Notes: generated from the letters alone by a model not told the origin. A DNA stretch of 16,485 bases from Paraktedonobacter sp964250225 (GCA_964250225.1 CAXUEY010000133.1:1-16485); one strand, 5' to 3'; positions 1-6,331 are shown, numbered from the stretch's first letter. Translations and numbers: made by a program.

Positions 1-15
1 GCATGTGATGGAGAG

Positions 16-339
16 ATGGGAGGGCATGAGGAGCGGATTGTGGTGAGTGTGGAGGGATATCCGGGCGAGGATTATCCACCGCCGGCCTCGGTGACTATTG
101 CTGGCAGGGAGGCGCGGGTGGGCGATACGGTGCGCTTGCATCCCAAAGCGCGCGCGGATGCGTTTGATTTGTTGCTGGCTGGCAAGACGGCGCGGATCGC
201 GGCTATTCAGCAGGATTTTGAGAATCGCCTCTATCTGGTGGTGACATTCGATGACGATCCCGGCAGGGAGCAGATAGACGAGCGGGTGATGCCCGGCCAC
301 CGTTTCTTCTTCTTCCCGGAAGAGGTGGAACTGTTATGA
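16..339 (+). CDS. Small hypothetical protein of the hydrogenase operon
   Basis: A 107-residue acidic protein of unknown function, first in the visible part of a [NiFe]-hydrogenase accessory operon. It overlaps the next gene, the maturation endopeptidase, by four bases (ATGA), so the two are translationally coupled and probably act in the same process. Most of it (about residues 25-107) reads as beta strands: an ARVGDTVRLHP stretch, a central ARIAAI strand, LYLVVTFDDDP, and a C-terminal run of four phenylalanines before PEEVELL. This would suit a small SH3-like or barrel fold. No cysteines, signal peptide or membrane segment are visible. The start is uncertain: the ATG at 16 has GGAGAG directly against it without normal spacing, and the frame stays open to the window edge, so the true start may lie upstream. 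I do not recognise the family. A hydrogenase-maturation accessory role is inferred from position only. Confidence 0.7.
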   Translation: MGGHEERIVVSVEGYPGEDYPPPASVTIAGREARVGDTVRLHPKARADAFDLLLAGKTARIAAIQQDFENRLYLVVTFDDDPGREQIDERVMPGHRFFFFPEEVELL

Positions 340-914
340 GCGTGTCAGATTGTGTGACCAGGCGTATACTGATTGCAGGGATCGGCAATATCTTTCTGGG
401 CGACGACGGTTTTGGGGTCGAGGTTGTTCGCTTGCTCGCAGGCCGGGCTTATCCCGCCGACGTGCAGGTCAGCGATTTTGGCATTCGTGGCCTCGATCTG
501 GCCTATACTCTGCTCGATAGTTATGAGACGCTCATCCTGGTCGATGCCGTGCCCAGAGGTGGCGCGCCCGGCTCGCTTTACCTGATCGAGCCAGATCTGA
601 GCAGCTTTGATGCCCGGCGAGGTGCTGAAGCAGGGCGCGCTGGTCTGGATGCTCATAGCATGGACCCCGTGAAAGTTCTGGCCTTTGCCAGCACCCTGGG
701 CGCTCGCTTGCCTGATGTCCTGCTTGTCGGCTGCGAACCAACACCCTTTGAGGACGCTGATGAGTACGCTGAGATGCAGATGGGCCTGAGCGCGCCCGTC
801 CAGGCCACGCTTGCTGAAGCTGTAAGTTTGATCGATACGCTCGTTGAGCAACTACTCAATGTGCAATGTGTAGATAGCCGAAAGGAGCCTCATAGTGAGA
901 AGATCAATCGTTGA
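336..914 (+). CDS. hyaD: [NiFe]-hydrogenase maturation endopeptidase (HyaD/HybD/HupD family)
   Basis: A 192-residue cytoplasmic protease that removes the C-terminal extension of the hydrogenase large subunit once nickel is in place, allowing the subunit to fold closed. The family signature GIGNIFLGDDGFG is at residues 15-27. By comparison with E. coli HybD, whose nickel-contacting residues are E16, D62 and H93, the equivalents here are D24 (Asp in place of Glu), D70 in LVDAVP and H107 in DAHSMDP. The later GCEPTPFE stretch also fits the family. The last 20 or so residues are polar and longer than in HybD. The gene overlaps the preceding small gene by four bases and the following small gene by 20 bases. 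The dedicated large subunit is not in the window, so which hydrogenase it serves is inferred; the neighbourhood suggests a group 1h/5-type enzyme. Confidence 0.93.
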   Translation: MSVSDCVTRRILIAGIGNIFLGDDGFGVEVVRLLAGRAYPADVQVSDFGIRGLDLAYTLLDSYETLILVDAVPRGGAPGSLYLIEPDLSSFDARRGAEAGRAGLDAHSMDPVKVLAFASTLGARLPDVLLVGCEPTPFEDADEYAEMQMGLSAPVQATLAEAVSLIDTLVEQLLNVQCVDSRKEPHSEKINR

Positions 915-1179
915 TCCTGATCGGGAGTATTACCTGCGCAGGGAACCTCTCGCCAGGAGGGAGCAAGAGTATTATCTGCGCAGAGAGCCTTTGACGAGAG
1001 ATGAGCAGCAGAATGCACTGAGACGGGAGCCACCGATGAAAAGAAGATACGAACACGAGCATACAAACGGGCACCCAATTGCAAAAATGGTAGCGGTGGG
1101 AGGAACACTCCTCGCTGGATATACGCTCTACCATATGTTACCTGACCTTATGCGCTATATGCGTATAAGAAGTATGTAG
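895..1179 (+). CDS. Small hydrogenase-linked membrane protein with N-terminal YYLRREP repeats
   Basis: A 94-residue protein starting at GTG 895, seven bases after AAAGGAG (881-887) and overlapping the endopeptidase gene. The first half holds three imperfect units of about 14 residues: EYYLRREPLARREQ, EYYLRREPLTRDEQ and QNALRREPP. The second half has one predicted membrane segment (about residues 64-83) and ends RYMRIRSM. To my memory, short proteins with one membrane helix and this kind of tail (annotated DUF6893) sit beside high-affinity hydrogenase genes in Actinobacteria; that comparison is recalled, not searched. A second start is possible: ATG 1036, seven bases after GGGAG (1024-1028), would give only the 47-residue membrane part, closer to the size I recall for the family. 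The repeats would then be a separate N-terminal addition. Function unknown; a membrane attachment role for the hydrogenase is a guess. Confidence 0.75.
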   Translation: MRRSIVDPDREYYLRREPLARREQEYYLRREPLTRDEQQNALRREPPMKRRYEHEHTNGHPIAKMVAVGGTLLAGYTLYHMLPDLMRYMRIRSM

Positions 1180-1191
1180 CGCATAAGAGAA

Positions 1192-1437
1192 GATGGAGGT
1201 GAGGGACGCCGGAGGTGAGGGATGATGGAGGTGAGGGACGCCGGACGTAAAGACCGGCGCTACATACAAGGGGGGCCGTGGCGAGCACAGGAGCGTCTCC
1301 GGCAGATGGATATTCCTGCGCGATGGTTGCCAGCACGTCGAGGGTGCTGCCTATACGGAGCTTGCCTCCTCACCCCCTTGCGTGTAGCGGCGCCCCTCGC
1401 GTGCGCCGTCCAGCTATGCGCAGGAGCGTCTCCGGCA
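1192..1437. repeat. Repeat-rich spacer inside the hydrogenase operon
   Basis: The 303 bases between the small membrane gene and hypA (1180-1482) hold no convincing gene. They contain a 22-bp unit repeated exactly at 1192-1213 and 1224-1245 (period 32), a perfect six-base hairpin CGCCGG/CCGGCG (1239-1244 with 1254-1259, nine-base loop), and a 17-bp direct repeat CAGGAGCGTCTCCGGCA at 1288-1304 and 1421-1437. Further copies of CGCCCCTC-like words occur near 1390 and 1441. This resembles dispersed intergenic repeats rather than coding DNA; reading frames crossing it follow the repeats and lack ribosome sites. It may also carry a processing or promoter signal for hypA. Confidence 0.7.
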
Positions 1438-1482
1438 AAACGCCCCTCACGTCCAATTCTTATCAAAAAGTGAGGTTGTTAC

Positions 1483-1827
1483 ATGCACGAGCTTGCGATT
1501 GCGCAAAGTATTGTGGAGGTAGTGGAAGAGCGAGCAAGCGCGTATCAAGCTACGCATGTGAAAAGCGTGCGGTTGTGCGTGGGTGAGGCCAGCGGGATCG
1601 TGGCTGACTCGTTGACGTTCAGCTTCGAGATGCTGACTGGCCTCTCACCCCTGCTGGAGGGTGCGCACCTGCATATCGAGACGCTGCCCCATCTGGCGCA
1701 TTGCCGACAGTGCGCGCGGGATTTTACCGTGCAGAACTTTGTCGCGTGCTGCCCCATCTGTGCAACCTGGAGCTCGGAGATCCTCTCTGGCACCGAGTTG
1801 CAGATCCTTGAGATGGAGATCGAGTAG
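1483..1827 (+). CDS. hypA: Hydrogenase nickel-insertion protein HypA
   Basis: A 114-residue metallochaperone that delivers nickel to the hydrogenase large-subunit precursor, normally with the GTPase HypB. It begins MHELAIAQSI; His2 and Glu3 belong to the conserved N-terminal nickel site. The zinc domain is given by C74-RQ-C77 and C90-PI-C93, with an extra C89. Length and order (nickel domain, then zinc loop, then a return to the first domain) match the family. The start follows a weak TGAGG-type ribosome site at 1471-1475. It lies 60 bases before hypC and is separated from the upstream membrane gene by the repeat-rich spacer. Unusually, hypB does not follow hypA; the gene must be elsewhere or replaced by another nickel donor. 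Confidence 0.95.
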   Translation: MHELAIAQSIVEVVEERASAYQATHVKSVRLCVGEASGIVADSLTFSFEMLTGLSPLLEGAHLHIETLPHLAHCRQCARDFTVQNFVACCPICATWSSEILSGTELQILEMEIE

Positions 1828-1887
1828 TACGCGTGAAGATTGTGGAGAAGTGGCTATTTTCAACATATGCTAAAAAGGAGTTGATAG

Positions 1888-2160
1888 ATGTGTCTTGGTA
1901 TTCCAGGGAAAATTGTTGATATCGTGGATGAGGCAAACTCGATTGCGAAGGTCGAGGTTTCCGGGGTGAAGCGCAATGTCAGCGTGGCGCTGGTGAAGCC
2001 CGAAGGCATCGCGCCCGGTGATTGGGTCTTGATCCACGTGGGATTCGCGATGAGCAAAATCGATGAGGATGAGGCGCGGGAGACCATGAAGGCGCTCAAT
2101 ACGCTGGGCGACGTGTATACCGATGAACTCAAGATGTTGCAGCAGAGCCAGATCGAATAA
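1888..2160 (+). CDS. hypC: Hydrogenase maturation chaperone HypC/HupF
   Basis: A 90-residue chaperone that, together with HypD, holds the iron while its CN and CO ligands are attached and then carries the Fe(CN)2CO group to the large subunit. The defining MCLGIPG N-terminus is present with the essential Cys2, exposed after removal of the initiator methionine. The second conserved feature, GDWVLIHVGFA, contains His50, equivalent to the functionally important His of E. coli HypC. The family's small beta-barrel is followed by a helical tail (residues 60-90). A good ribosome site, AAGGAG at 1875-1880, sits seven bases before the ATG. hypD follows after 13 bases. Confidence 0.97.
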   Translation: MCLGIPGKIVDIVDEANSIAKVEVSGVKRNVSVALVKPEGIAPGDWVLIHVGFAMSKIDEDEARETMKALNTLGDVYTDELKMLQQSQIE

Positions 2161-2173
2161 AGGTGGAGGGGAA

Positions 2174-3361
2174 ATGGTTGAGACGAACATGAAGTATGTG
2201 GATGAGTATCGCGACGCGGACCTGGCCCAACGCACCGCGCAGGAGATTGCCAGGGTGAGCGCGGGCCGCGCGCTCAAGCTGATGGAGGTCTGTGGCGGCC
2301 ATACGCACACGATCTATAAGCATGGCATCGAGGACGTGTTGCCGCCAAATATCGACCTCGTACATGGGCCGGGCTGTCCAGTATGCGTGCTGCCGATGGG
2401 GCGCATCGACGATGCCATCGCCATTGCGCGTATGGAGAATGTGATCTTCACGACTTTTGGCGATATGATGCGTGTGCCGGGTTCCAACGGCAGTTTGCTC
2501 GATGCCAAAGCCGACGGTGCTGACGTGCGTTTCGTCTATTCGCCGCTCGACGCCCTCAAGCTGGCCCACCAGCATCCCGACCGCCAGGTTGTCTTCTTCG
2601 CCATTGGCTTCGAGACCACCGCGCCCTCGACTGCGGTGACGCTCTTGCGCGCCCAGGCCGAGCGACTGACGAACTTTTCGGTTTTCTGCAATCACGTGAC
2701 GATTATTCCCGCAATCAAGGCCATCCTGGATTCGCCCGACCTGCGCCTGGACGGTTTTATCGGTCCCGGCCACGTCAGTATGGTAATTGGCATGCGTCCC
2801 TACACGTTTATCGCGCGCGAGCATAGCAAGCCGGTGGTAATCGCCGGTTTTGAGCCGCTGGACATTCTCCAGTCCGTCTCCATGCTCGTCCAACAGATCA
2901 GCGAGGGCCGTTCTGAGGTCGAGAACCAGTACGCGCGTGTAGTGCGCCCGGATGGGAATGTCAAGGCGCTAGAGGCGATGGCGCGCACGATGGAACTGCG
3001 CCCGTTCTTCGAGTGGCGCGGGCTGGGCTTTATCACACACAGCGCTCTCAAGCTGCGTCCAGAGTTCGCGGACTGGGATGCCGAACTGCGCTACAAGGTG
3101 CCGGGCCTGCGCGTGGCCGACCCCAAAGCCTGTCAGTGTGGTGAGGTGCTCAAGGGCGTGATCAAGCCCTGGGATTGCAAGGTCTTTGGCACGGCCTGCA
3201 CGCCCGAAACGCCTATCGGCACCTGCATGGTTTCGCCGGAGGGCGCCTGTGCTGCCTATTTCAACTACGGGCGCTTCTCAATGGCCGCCGAACGCAGCCG
3301 TTTGCACGTTTTGCCCGTGAATAACGTTCAATTAGAGAAAGATGCGGTTGGGGGGTTGTAA
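2174..3361 (+). CDS. hypD: Hydrogenase maturation iron-sulfur protein HypD
   Basis: A 395-residue cytoplasmic scaffold protein on which the Fe(CN)2CO group is assembled with HypC and HypE. Conserved motifs in order: CGGHTH with C40 and H43 (residues 40-45), GPGCPVCVLP with C68 and C71, GFETTAPS (145-152), GPGHVS (197-202), FEPLDIL, and the C-terminal [4Fe-4S] region with C320, C322, C335, C342, C351 and C359. The ATG at 2174 is chosen over a start 51 bases upstream because GGAGG (2165-2169) lies just before it, the longer version would run into hypC, and the family usually begins near here. The stop codon shares one base with the hypE ATG (TAATG), indicating coupled translation. No motif residue is missing, so the protein should be active. 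Confidence 0.97.
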   Translation: MVETNMKYVDEYRDADLAQRTAQEIARVSAGRALKLMEVCGGHTHTIYKHGIEDVLPPNIDLVHGPGCPVCVLPMGRIDDAIAIARMENVIFTTFGDMMRVPGSNGSLLDAKADGADVRFVYSPLDALKLAHQHPDRQVVFFAIGFETTAPSTAVTLLRAQAERLTNFSVFCNHVTIIPAIKAILDSPDLRLDGFIGPGHVSMVIGMRPYTFIAREHSKPVVIAGFEPLDILQSVSMLVQQISEGRSEVENQYARVVRPDGNVKALEAMARTMELRPFFEWRGLGFITHSALKLRPEFADWDAELRYKVPGLRVADPKACQCGEVLKGVIKPWDCKVFGTACTPETPIGTCMVSPEGACAAYFNYGRFSMAAERSRLHVLPVNNVQLEKDAVGGL

Positions 3362-4464
3362 TGGAACATTCAACACACACATCGGTAGACACAGTATTGC
3401 AGAAAATCGAGCGCACGCGGCAGGCGCGGCGCCATAAATTCTATCTGCGCGACGAGAAGATTACGCTCAGCCACGGCAGCGGTGGCAAGGCCACGCACAA
3501 CCTGATCGAGGGCGTGTTCGCGCCGGCCTTCTCCAATCCTCTGCTCGACCCGATGGACGATGCCGCGACCTTTGGTATCGAGGGCACGCGCCAGCGCCTG
3601 GCCTTCACCACGGATACTTACGTGGTCAGCCCGCTCTTCTTTCCCGGCGGCAATATCGGGCAATTGGCGGTACACGGTACGCTCAACGACCTGGCAATGG
3701 CGGGCGCGCAACCGCTCTACCTCTCGGCTGGCTTTATTCTGGAAGAGGGCTTTCCCATCGCCGAACTGCGCAAGATCGTCGAGTCGATGGCGCACGCCGC
3801 TTCTGTGGCTGGTGTCTCCATTGTGACGGGCGACACAAAGGTCGTGCAGCGTGGCAAGGCCGATGGCGTCTTTATTAATACCGCCGGGGTTGGACTCGCC
3901 CGTGCCCACTGGCAGCCTGGACAGAGCAAACTGCAAGCGGGCGATAAGGTCTTGCTCAGCGGTCCCATCGGCGATCATGGTATCGCTGTGATGCTGGCCC
4001 GCGAGGCGCTCGATATGGAGACGGACATTCAGAGCGACACGGCCCCGTTGCATACGCTAGTCGCCGATTTGCTGGCCACGGCTGGCACGGGCGTGCATTG
4101 TCTGAAAGACCCCACGCGTGGAGGCGTTGCCACTGCTCTGAACGAGATGGCGCTCGGCTCCGAGGTCTCCATCGCTCTCGACGAAGAACGCATCCCTGTG
4201 CGGTCAGAGGTGCGCGGCGCCTGCGAAATCCTGGGTCTCGACCCGCTCACCATCGCCAACGAGGGCAAGCTGCTCGCCATCGTCGCCCCCGAAGTCGCGG
4301 ACCAGGCTTTGGCGGCTCTGCGTGCTCATCCACTGGGCGAGCAAGCCACCATCATTGGCACCGTCCAGCCTGAGCCGCCGGGCATGGTCTTCTTGCGCAC
4401 CGACATCGGTGGCCTGCGCGTCCTGGATATGCTGGTGGGCGACCCTTTGCCGCGTATCTGTTAG
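3361..4464 (+). CDS. hypE: Carbamoyl dehydratase HypE, cyanide-ligand donor
   Basis: A 367-residue ATP-dependent enzyme that dehydrates the carbamoyl group placed on its C-terminal cysteine by HypF, giving the thiocyanate used to make the CN ligands on HypD. The protein ends PRIC, so the reactive cysteine is the last residue as required. N-terminal ATP-binding features of the PurM/SelD/HypE fold are visible: LSHGSGGKA at about 36-44, DDAATF, and TDTYVVSP; a GDTKVV motif follows mid-protein and KDPTRGGVATALNE in the C-terminal domain. An N-terminal extension of about 30 charged residues precedes the first motif. It shares one base with the hypD stop. No hyp gene follows, so hypF and hypB are not in this cluster. 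Confidence 0.97.
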   Translation: MEHSTHTSVDTVLQKIERTRQARRHKFYLRDEKITLSHGSGGKATHNLIEGVFAPAFSNPLLDPMDDAATFGIEGTRQRLAFTTDTYVVSPLFFPGGNIGQLAVHGTLNDLAMAGAQPLYLSAGFILEEGFPIAELRKIVESMAHAASVAGVSIVTGDTKVVQRGKADGVFINTAGVGLARAHWQPGQSKLQAGDKVLLSGPIGDHGIAVMLAREALDMETDIQSDTAPLHTLVADLLATAGTGVHCLKDPTRGGVATALNEMALGSEVSIALDEERIPVRSEVRGACEILGLDPLTIANEGKLLAIVAPEVADQALAALRAHPLGEQATIIGTVQPEPPGMVFLRTDIGGLRVLDMLVGDPLPRIC

Positions 4465-4474
4465 TGTAGTTGGG

Positions 4475-4524
4475 GCGGGCGCATGACCCGCAGGGGGCGG
4501 CGCCCATGCGGGCCTGGCGCCCGC
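4475..4524. repeat. Nested G/C-rich palindrome after hypE
   Basis: Three nested inverted repeats: GCGGGCGC (4475-4482) with GCGCCCGC (4517-4524), CCCGCA (4487-4492) with TGCGGG (4507-4512), and GGGC (4495-4498) with GCCC (4502-4505). It starts ten bases after the hypE stop and could fold into a long hairpin ending or protecting the hyp transcript. No run of T follows, so it is not a textbook intrinsic terminator. It may be a copy of a dispersed palindromic element. Bases 4525-4620 hold nothing else I can identify. Confidence 0.6.
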
Positions 4525-4620
4525 GAACCATGCACACACCTGCTACGTTTCCTCGACCCACTGACAACGTGGACACTTCTAAAACTCCTTCGATCTTGCG
4601 CTTTTTCCGACAGATCATCA

Positions 4621-4646
4621 AATATGCAACCAGAGGGTTGCATATT
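4621..4646. promoter_or_regulatory. Operator-like inverted repeat 1 upstream of the SRPBCC/ArsR operon
   Basis: Perfect 11-base arms AATATGCAACC and GGTTGCATATT with a four-base spacer. The right arm contains the -35 hexamer of the promoter, so a bound protein would exclude RNA polymerase. The likely ligand is the ArsR-type repressor encoded at 5282-5620. Confidence 0.75.
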
Positions 4647-4666
4647 GATAGTTTCTATGGTATACT
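4638..4666 (+). promoter_or_regulatory. Promoter of the SRPBCC/ArsR operon
   Basis: -35 TTGCAT (4638-4643), 17-base spacer, -10 TATACT (4661-4666), with TG at 4658-4659 giving an extended -10. It is flanked by the two inverted repeats, an arrangement typical of a self-repressed operon. Read from sequence only; no transcript data. Confidence 0.7.
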
Positions 4667-4669
4667 TCT

Positions 4670-4695
4670 AATACGCAACCAGGAAGTTGCGTATT
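4670..4695. promoter_or_regulatory. Operator-like inverted repeat 2 upstream of the SRPBCC/ArsR operon
   Basis: Ten-base perfect arms AATACGCAAC and GTTGCGTATT with a six-base spacer, placed at the expected transcription start. With its trailing TTGATAG it matches repeat 1 in 26 of 31 positions. The T-A pair at 4625/4642 of repeat 1 is a C-G pair at 4674/4691 here, a compensatory change that keeps the symmetry. Confidence 0.75.
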
Positions 4696-4739
4696 GATAG
4701 AAAAATGAAGAGCATATTCAAACAAAGAGAGGTGACATC

Positions 4740-5195
4740 GTGACTATTCCTGATCGTATTGAACGCATTGAAGTTTTTCCCGTGGCACGCGAACGTGTCT
4801 GGGCTGCCCTCACGAAGCCAGAGCAGCTTTCGCAATGGTTAAGCATGATAAGGGACATGGATTTTCGCGTGGGTGGTGTAATCAACTTTACCTGGGAGAA
4901 TGAGATCTCCCCTTACCCTGGCATGATCGAGGCAATTGAGCCACCCCAGCGTTTTGCTTTTCGCTGGAATTCGTATGGCATTGGTCATCCTGAACTCAAA
5001 CTTGCCCCCACAGGCAGTACGCTAGTGGAGTTTACTCTGCACGAGGTTGCCGAGGGGACACGCTTAAAGGTCGTCGAGTCTGGCTTTGCCTCTCTTCCCG
5101 CTGACATTCCGGCAGTGCAAGCCTACCAGGAAAACCAGAGTGGGTGGCAGGAGCTCCTGAGCGATTTGCGCGCTTACCTTCAGCGTCAGGTGTAA
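4740..5195 (+). CDS. SRPBCC/AHSA1-like ligand-binding protein, first copy
   Basis: A 151-residue soluble protein of the START-like SRPBCC superfamily, AHSA1 (activator of Hsp90 ATPase C-terminal-like) branch. Typical landmarks: IERIEVFPVARERVWAALT (residues 7-25), a WLS segment, MDFRVGGVINFTW, IEAIEPPQRFAFRW, a hydrophobic STLVEFTLHE strand, and a closing helix GWQELLSDLRAYL. The fold encloses a hydrophobic cavity for a small ligand; the ligand is unknown. The GTG start at 4740 follows AGAGG (4728-4732). It is the first gene of a three-gene operon with an ArsR repressor and a second SRPBCC gene, a common pairing, which suggests ligand-responsive autoregulation. No catalytic activity can be assigned. 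Confidence 0.85.
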   Translation: MTIPDRIERIEVFPVARERVWAALTKPEQLSQWLSMIRDMDFRVGGVINFTWENEISPYPGMIEAIEPPQRFAFRWNSYGIGHPELKLAPTGSTLVEFTLHEVAEGTRLKVVESGFASLPADIPAVQAYQENQSGWQELLSDLRAYLQRQV

Positions 5196-5281
5196 GCAAC
5201 GTCGCGCGCGAATGCATGGGCCGCTTGCGTTTCCTCTGGACAATGCCGAGCGCGTCGCAAACAGAAGAGGGGGAGAATGCG

Positions 5282-5620
5282 ATGACAGATGAACACGCGC
5301 ACCTGGTCTTTGTGGCGCTGGCCGATCCAACGCGTCGTCTGTTGTTTCAACAACTGTGCGAGAAGGGTTCTGGGACCGCAACGGGCTTAGCTGCACATTT
5401 ACCGATGACGCGCCAGGCCGTGACCAAGCACCTGACGACGTTAGCCGAGGCAGGTCTTGTCACGGTCCATGAAGAAGGTCGCGAGCGGCGCTATGTGCCA
5501 CAGCCAGAGTCTCTCCAGGCCGTCACGCACTGGATTGCGGCGGTGGAAGCACAATGGGATAAACGGCTGGCTGCCCTGCGTCGCTACCTGCTTGATGAGT
5601 CGCAACAAGATCCATCCTGA
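5282..5620 (+). CDS. ArsR-family winged-helix repressor
   Basis: A 112-residue DNA-binding protein. The family opening HLVFVALADPTRRLLFQQL (residues 7-25) is followed by a helix-turn-helix, LAAHLPMTRQAVTKHLTTL, and the wing GLVTVHEEGRERRYVPQ. There are no cysteine pairs for metal binding, so this is one of the non-metal ArsR proteins often encoded with SRPBCC partners. ATG 5282 is chosen because AGAGGGGGAGA (5266-5276) sits just before it; the longer open frame back to 5144 overlaps the SRPBCC gene and reads poorly. It lies 86 bases after the first SRPBCC gene. The paired inverted repeats at the operon promoter are its probable binding sites (inference). Confidence 0.9.
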   Translation: MTDEHAHLVFVALADPTRRLLFQQLCEKGSGTATGLAAHLPMTRQAVTKHLTTLAEAGLVTVHEEGRERRYVPQPESLQAVTHWIAAVEAQWDKRLAALRRYLLDESQQDPS

Positions 5621-5692
5621 AATAAAAAGAGCATACTATTCCGGCATTTAGTCGCAACCTTCTGACATTTAGTGAAGAAAGGGTATAGTAAC

Positions 5693-6157
5693 ATGACTAA
5701 AAACATTGAAAAAGAACTCTTCCTCAAAGCCGCCCCTGAACGCGTCTTCCAGGCACTGACCGAGAAAGCAGAGCTGGAACGCTGGTTTGTCAAACAAATT
5801 GAGATCGATCTGCGCCCTGGAGGTGCGGTCAGCTTCGATTGGGATCGCGCGGGAGGCGTGTTCGAGGTTGGTAAGATCCTCGTGCTCGAAGCGCCCCATC
5901 GTTTCAGCTATACCTGGGAAGCCCTCTCGCCTGCCCCCACGCCAGTCATCTTTGAATTGACAGCGGAAAACGATGGCACGCGTCTCCATCTGACCCACAC
6001 GGGCATCGGCGAAGGGGAGGATTGGGAGAACTATTACGCTGCCCTCAACAACGGTTGGAACGTTCATCTCAGTCATCTGACCGACTGGCTCGAAAGCGGC
6101 GTCAGCATCACGCCTGAGCCTGCTGGTACATTGCATCACTCATCGGCCATGCGCTAA
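5693..6157 (+). CDS. SRPBCC/AHSA1-like ligand-binding protein, second copy
   Basis: A 154-residue member of the same superfamily as the product of 4740-5195 but clearly diverged. Landmarks: IEKELFLKAAPERVFQALT near the start, LERWFVKQIEIDLRPGGAVSFDW, ILVLEAPHRFSYTWE, VIFELTAENDGTRLHLTHTG, and a closing WNVHLSHLTDWLESG helix. The ATG at 5693 is preferred to the GTG at 5672 because AAGAAAGGG (5675-5683) lies between them with usable spacing. It is 72 bases after the ArsR gene and probably the last gene of that operon. A half-site GCAACC occurs in this gap (about 5654-5659) but no full inverted repeat. Ligand and activity unknown. Confidence 0.85.
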   Translation: MTKNIEKELFLKAAPERVFQALTEKAELERWFVKQIEIDLRPGGAVSFDWDRAGGVFEVGKILVLEAPHRFSYTWEALSPAPTPVIFELTAENDGTRLHLTHTGIGEGEDWENYYAALNNGWNVHLSHLTDWLESGVSITPEPAGTLHHSSAMR

Positions 6158-6184
6158 GTGTAAATTCGAGGATACGCGGTTTCC

Positions 6185-6314
6185 GCCATTTTTGACAGCC
6201 AGTTTTCCGCATACAAATGCTTTCCCTGGCCGTCAAAAATGGCATTTGGATGTCGATCAGGACATCCCTACTGAAAAGCGCGTTTGAAAGCCCCCGCGCA
6301 TTCCATCGTGGGGG
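6185..6314. repeat. Cluster of three hairpins between convergent genes
   Basis: Three inverted repeats lie in the 174-bp gap between convergent genes. First: 18-base arms 6185-6202 and 6226-6243, one mismatch, beginning GCCATTTTTGAC. Second: GGATGTC (6248-6254) with GACATCC (6261-6267), perfect, six-base loop. Third: CCCCCGCG (6291-6298) with CGTGGGGG (6307-6314), eight pairs including one G-T, eight-base loop. They probably act as a bidirectional transcription barrier or are a dispersed palindromic element; no T-run makes any of them a canonical terminator. Confidence 0.65.
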
Positions 6315-6331
6315 ATCTCAGTTTTCGCGAC

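Noticed and set aside
895..1035. Nucleotide tandem repeat as a non-coding element
   Set aside because: The period is close to a whole number of codons, synonymous changes separate the copies, and a good ribosome site precedes GTG 895, which favours coding repeats, though ATG 1036 remains possible.
1192..1437. Possible CRISPR array in the repeated spacer
   Set aside because: Only two copies of each repeat, irregular spacing, and no cas genes nearby.
1222..1586. Open frames of 68-102 codons in and after the repeat-rich spacer
   Set aside because: They follow the direct repeats, lack ribosome sites and overlap hypA out of frame.
2129..2893. A 254-codon minus-strand open frame within hypD
   Set aside because: It is antisense to hypD, whose motifs are complete; the frame has no ribosome site or family features.
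3370..4053. A 227-codon minus-strand open frame within hypE
   Set aside because: Antisense shadow of hypE caused by high G/C third positions.
4470..4697. Short open frames across the palindrome and operator region
   Set aside because: They run through the nested palindrome, promoter and operators and have no protein features.
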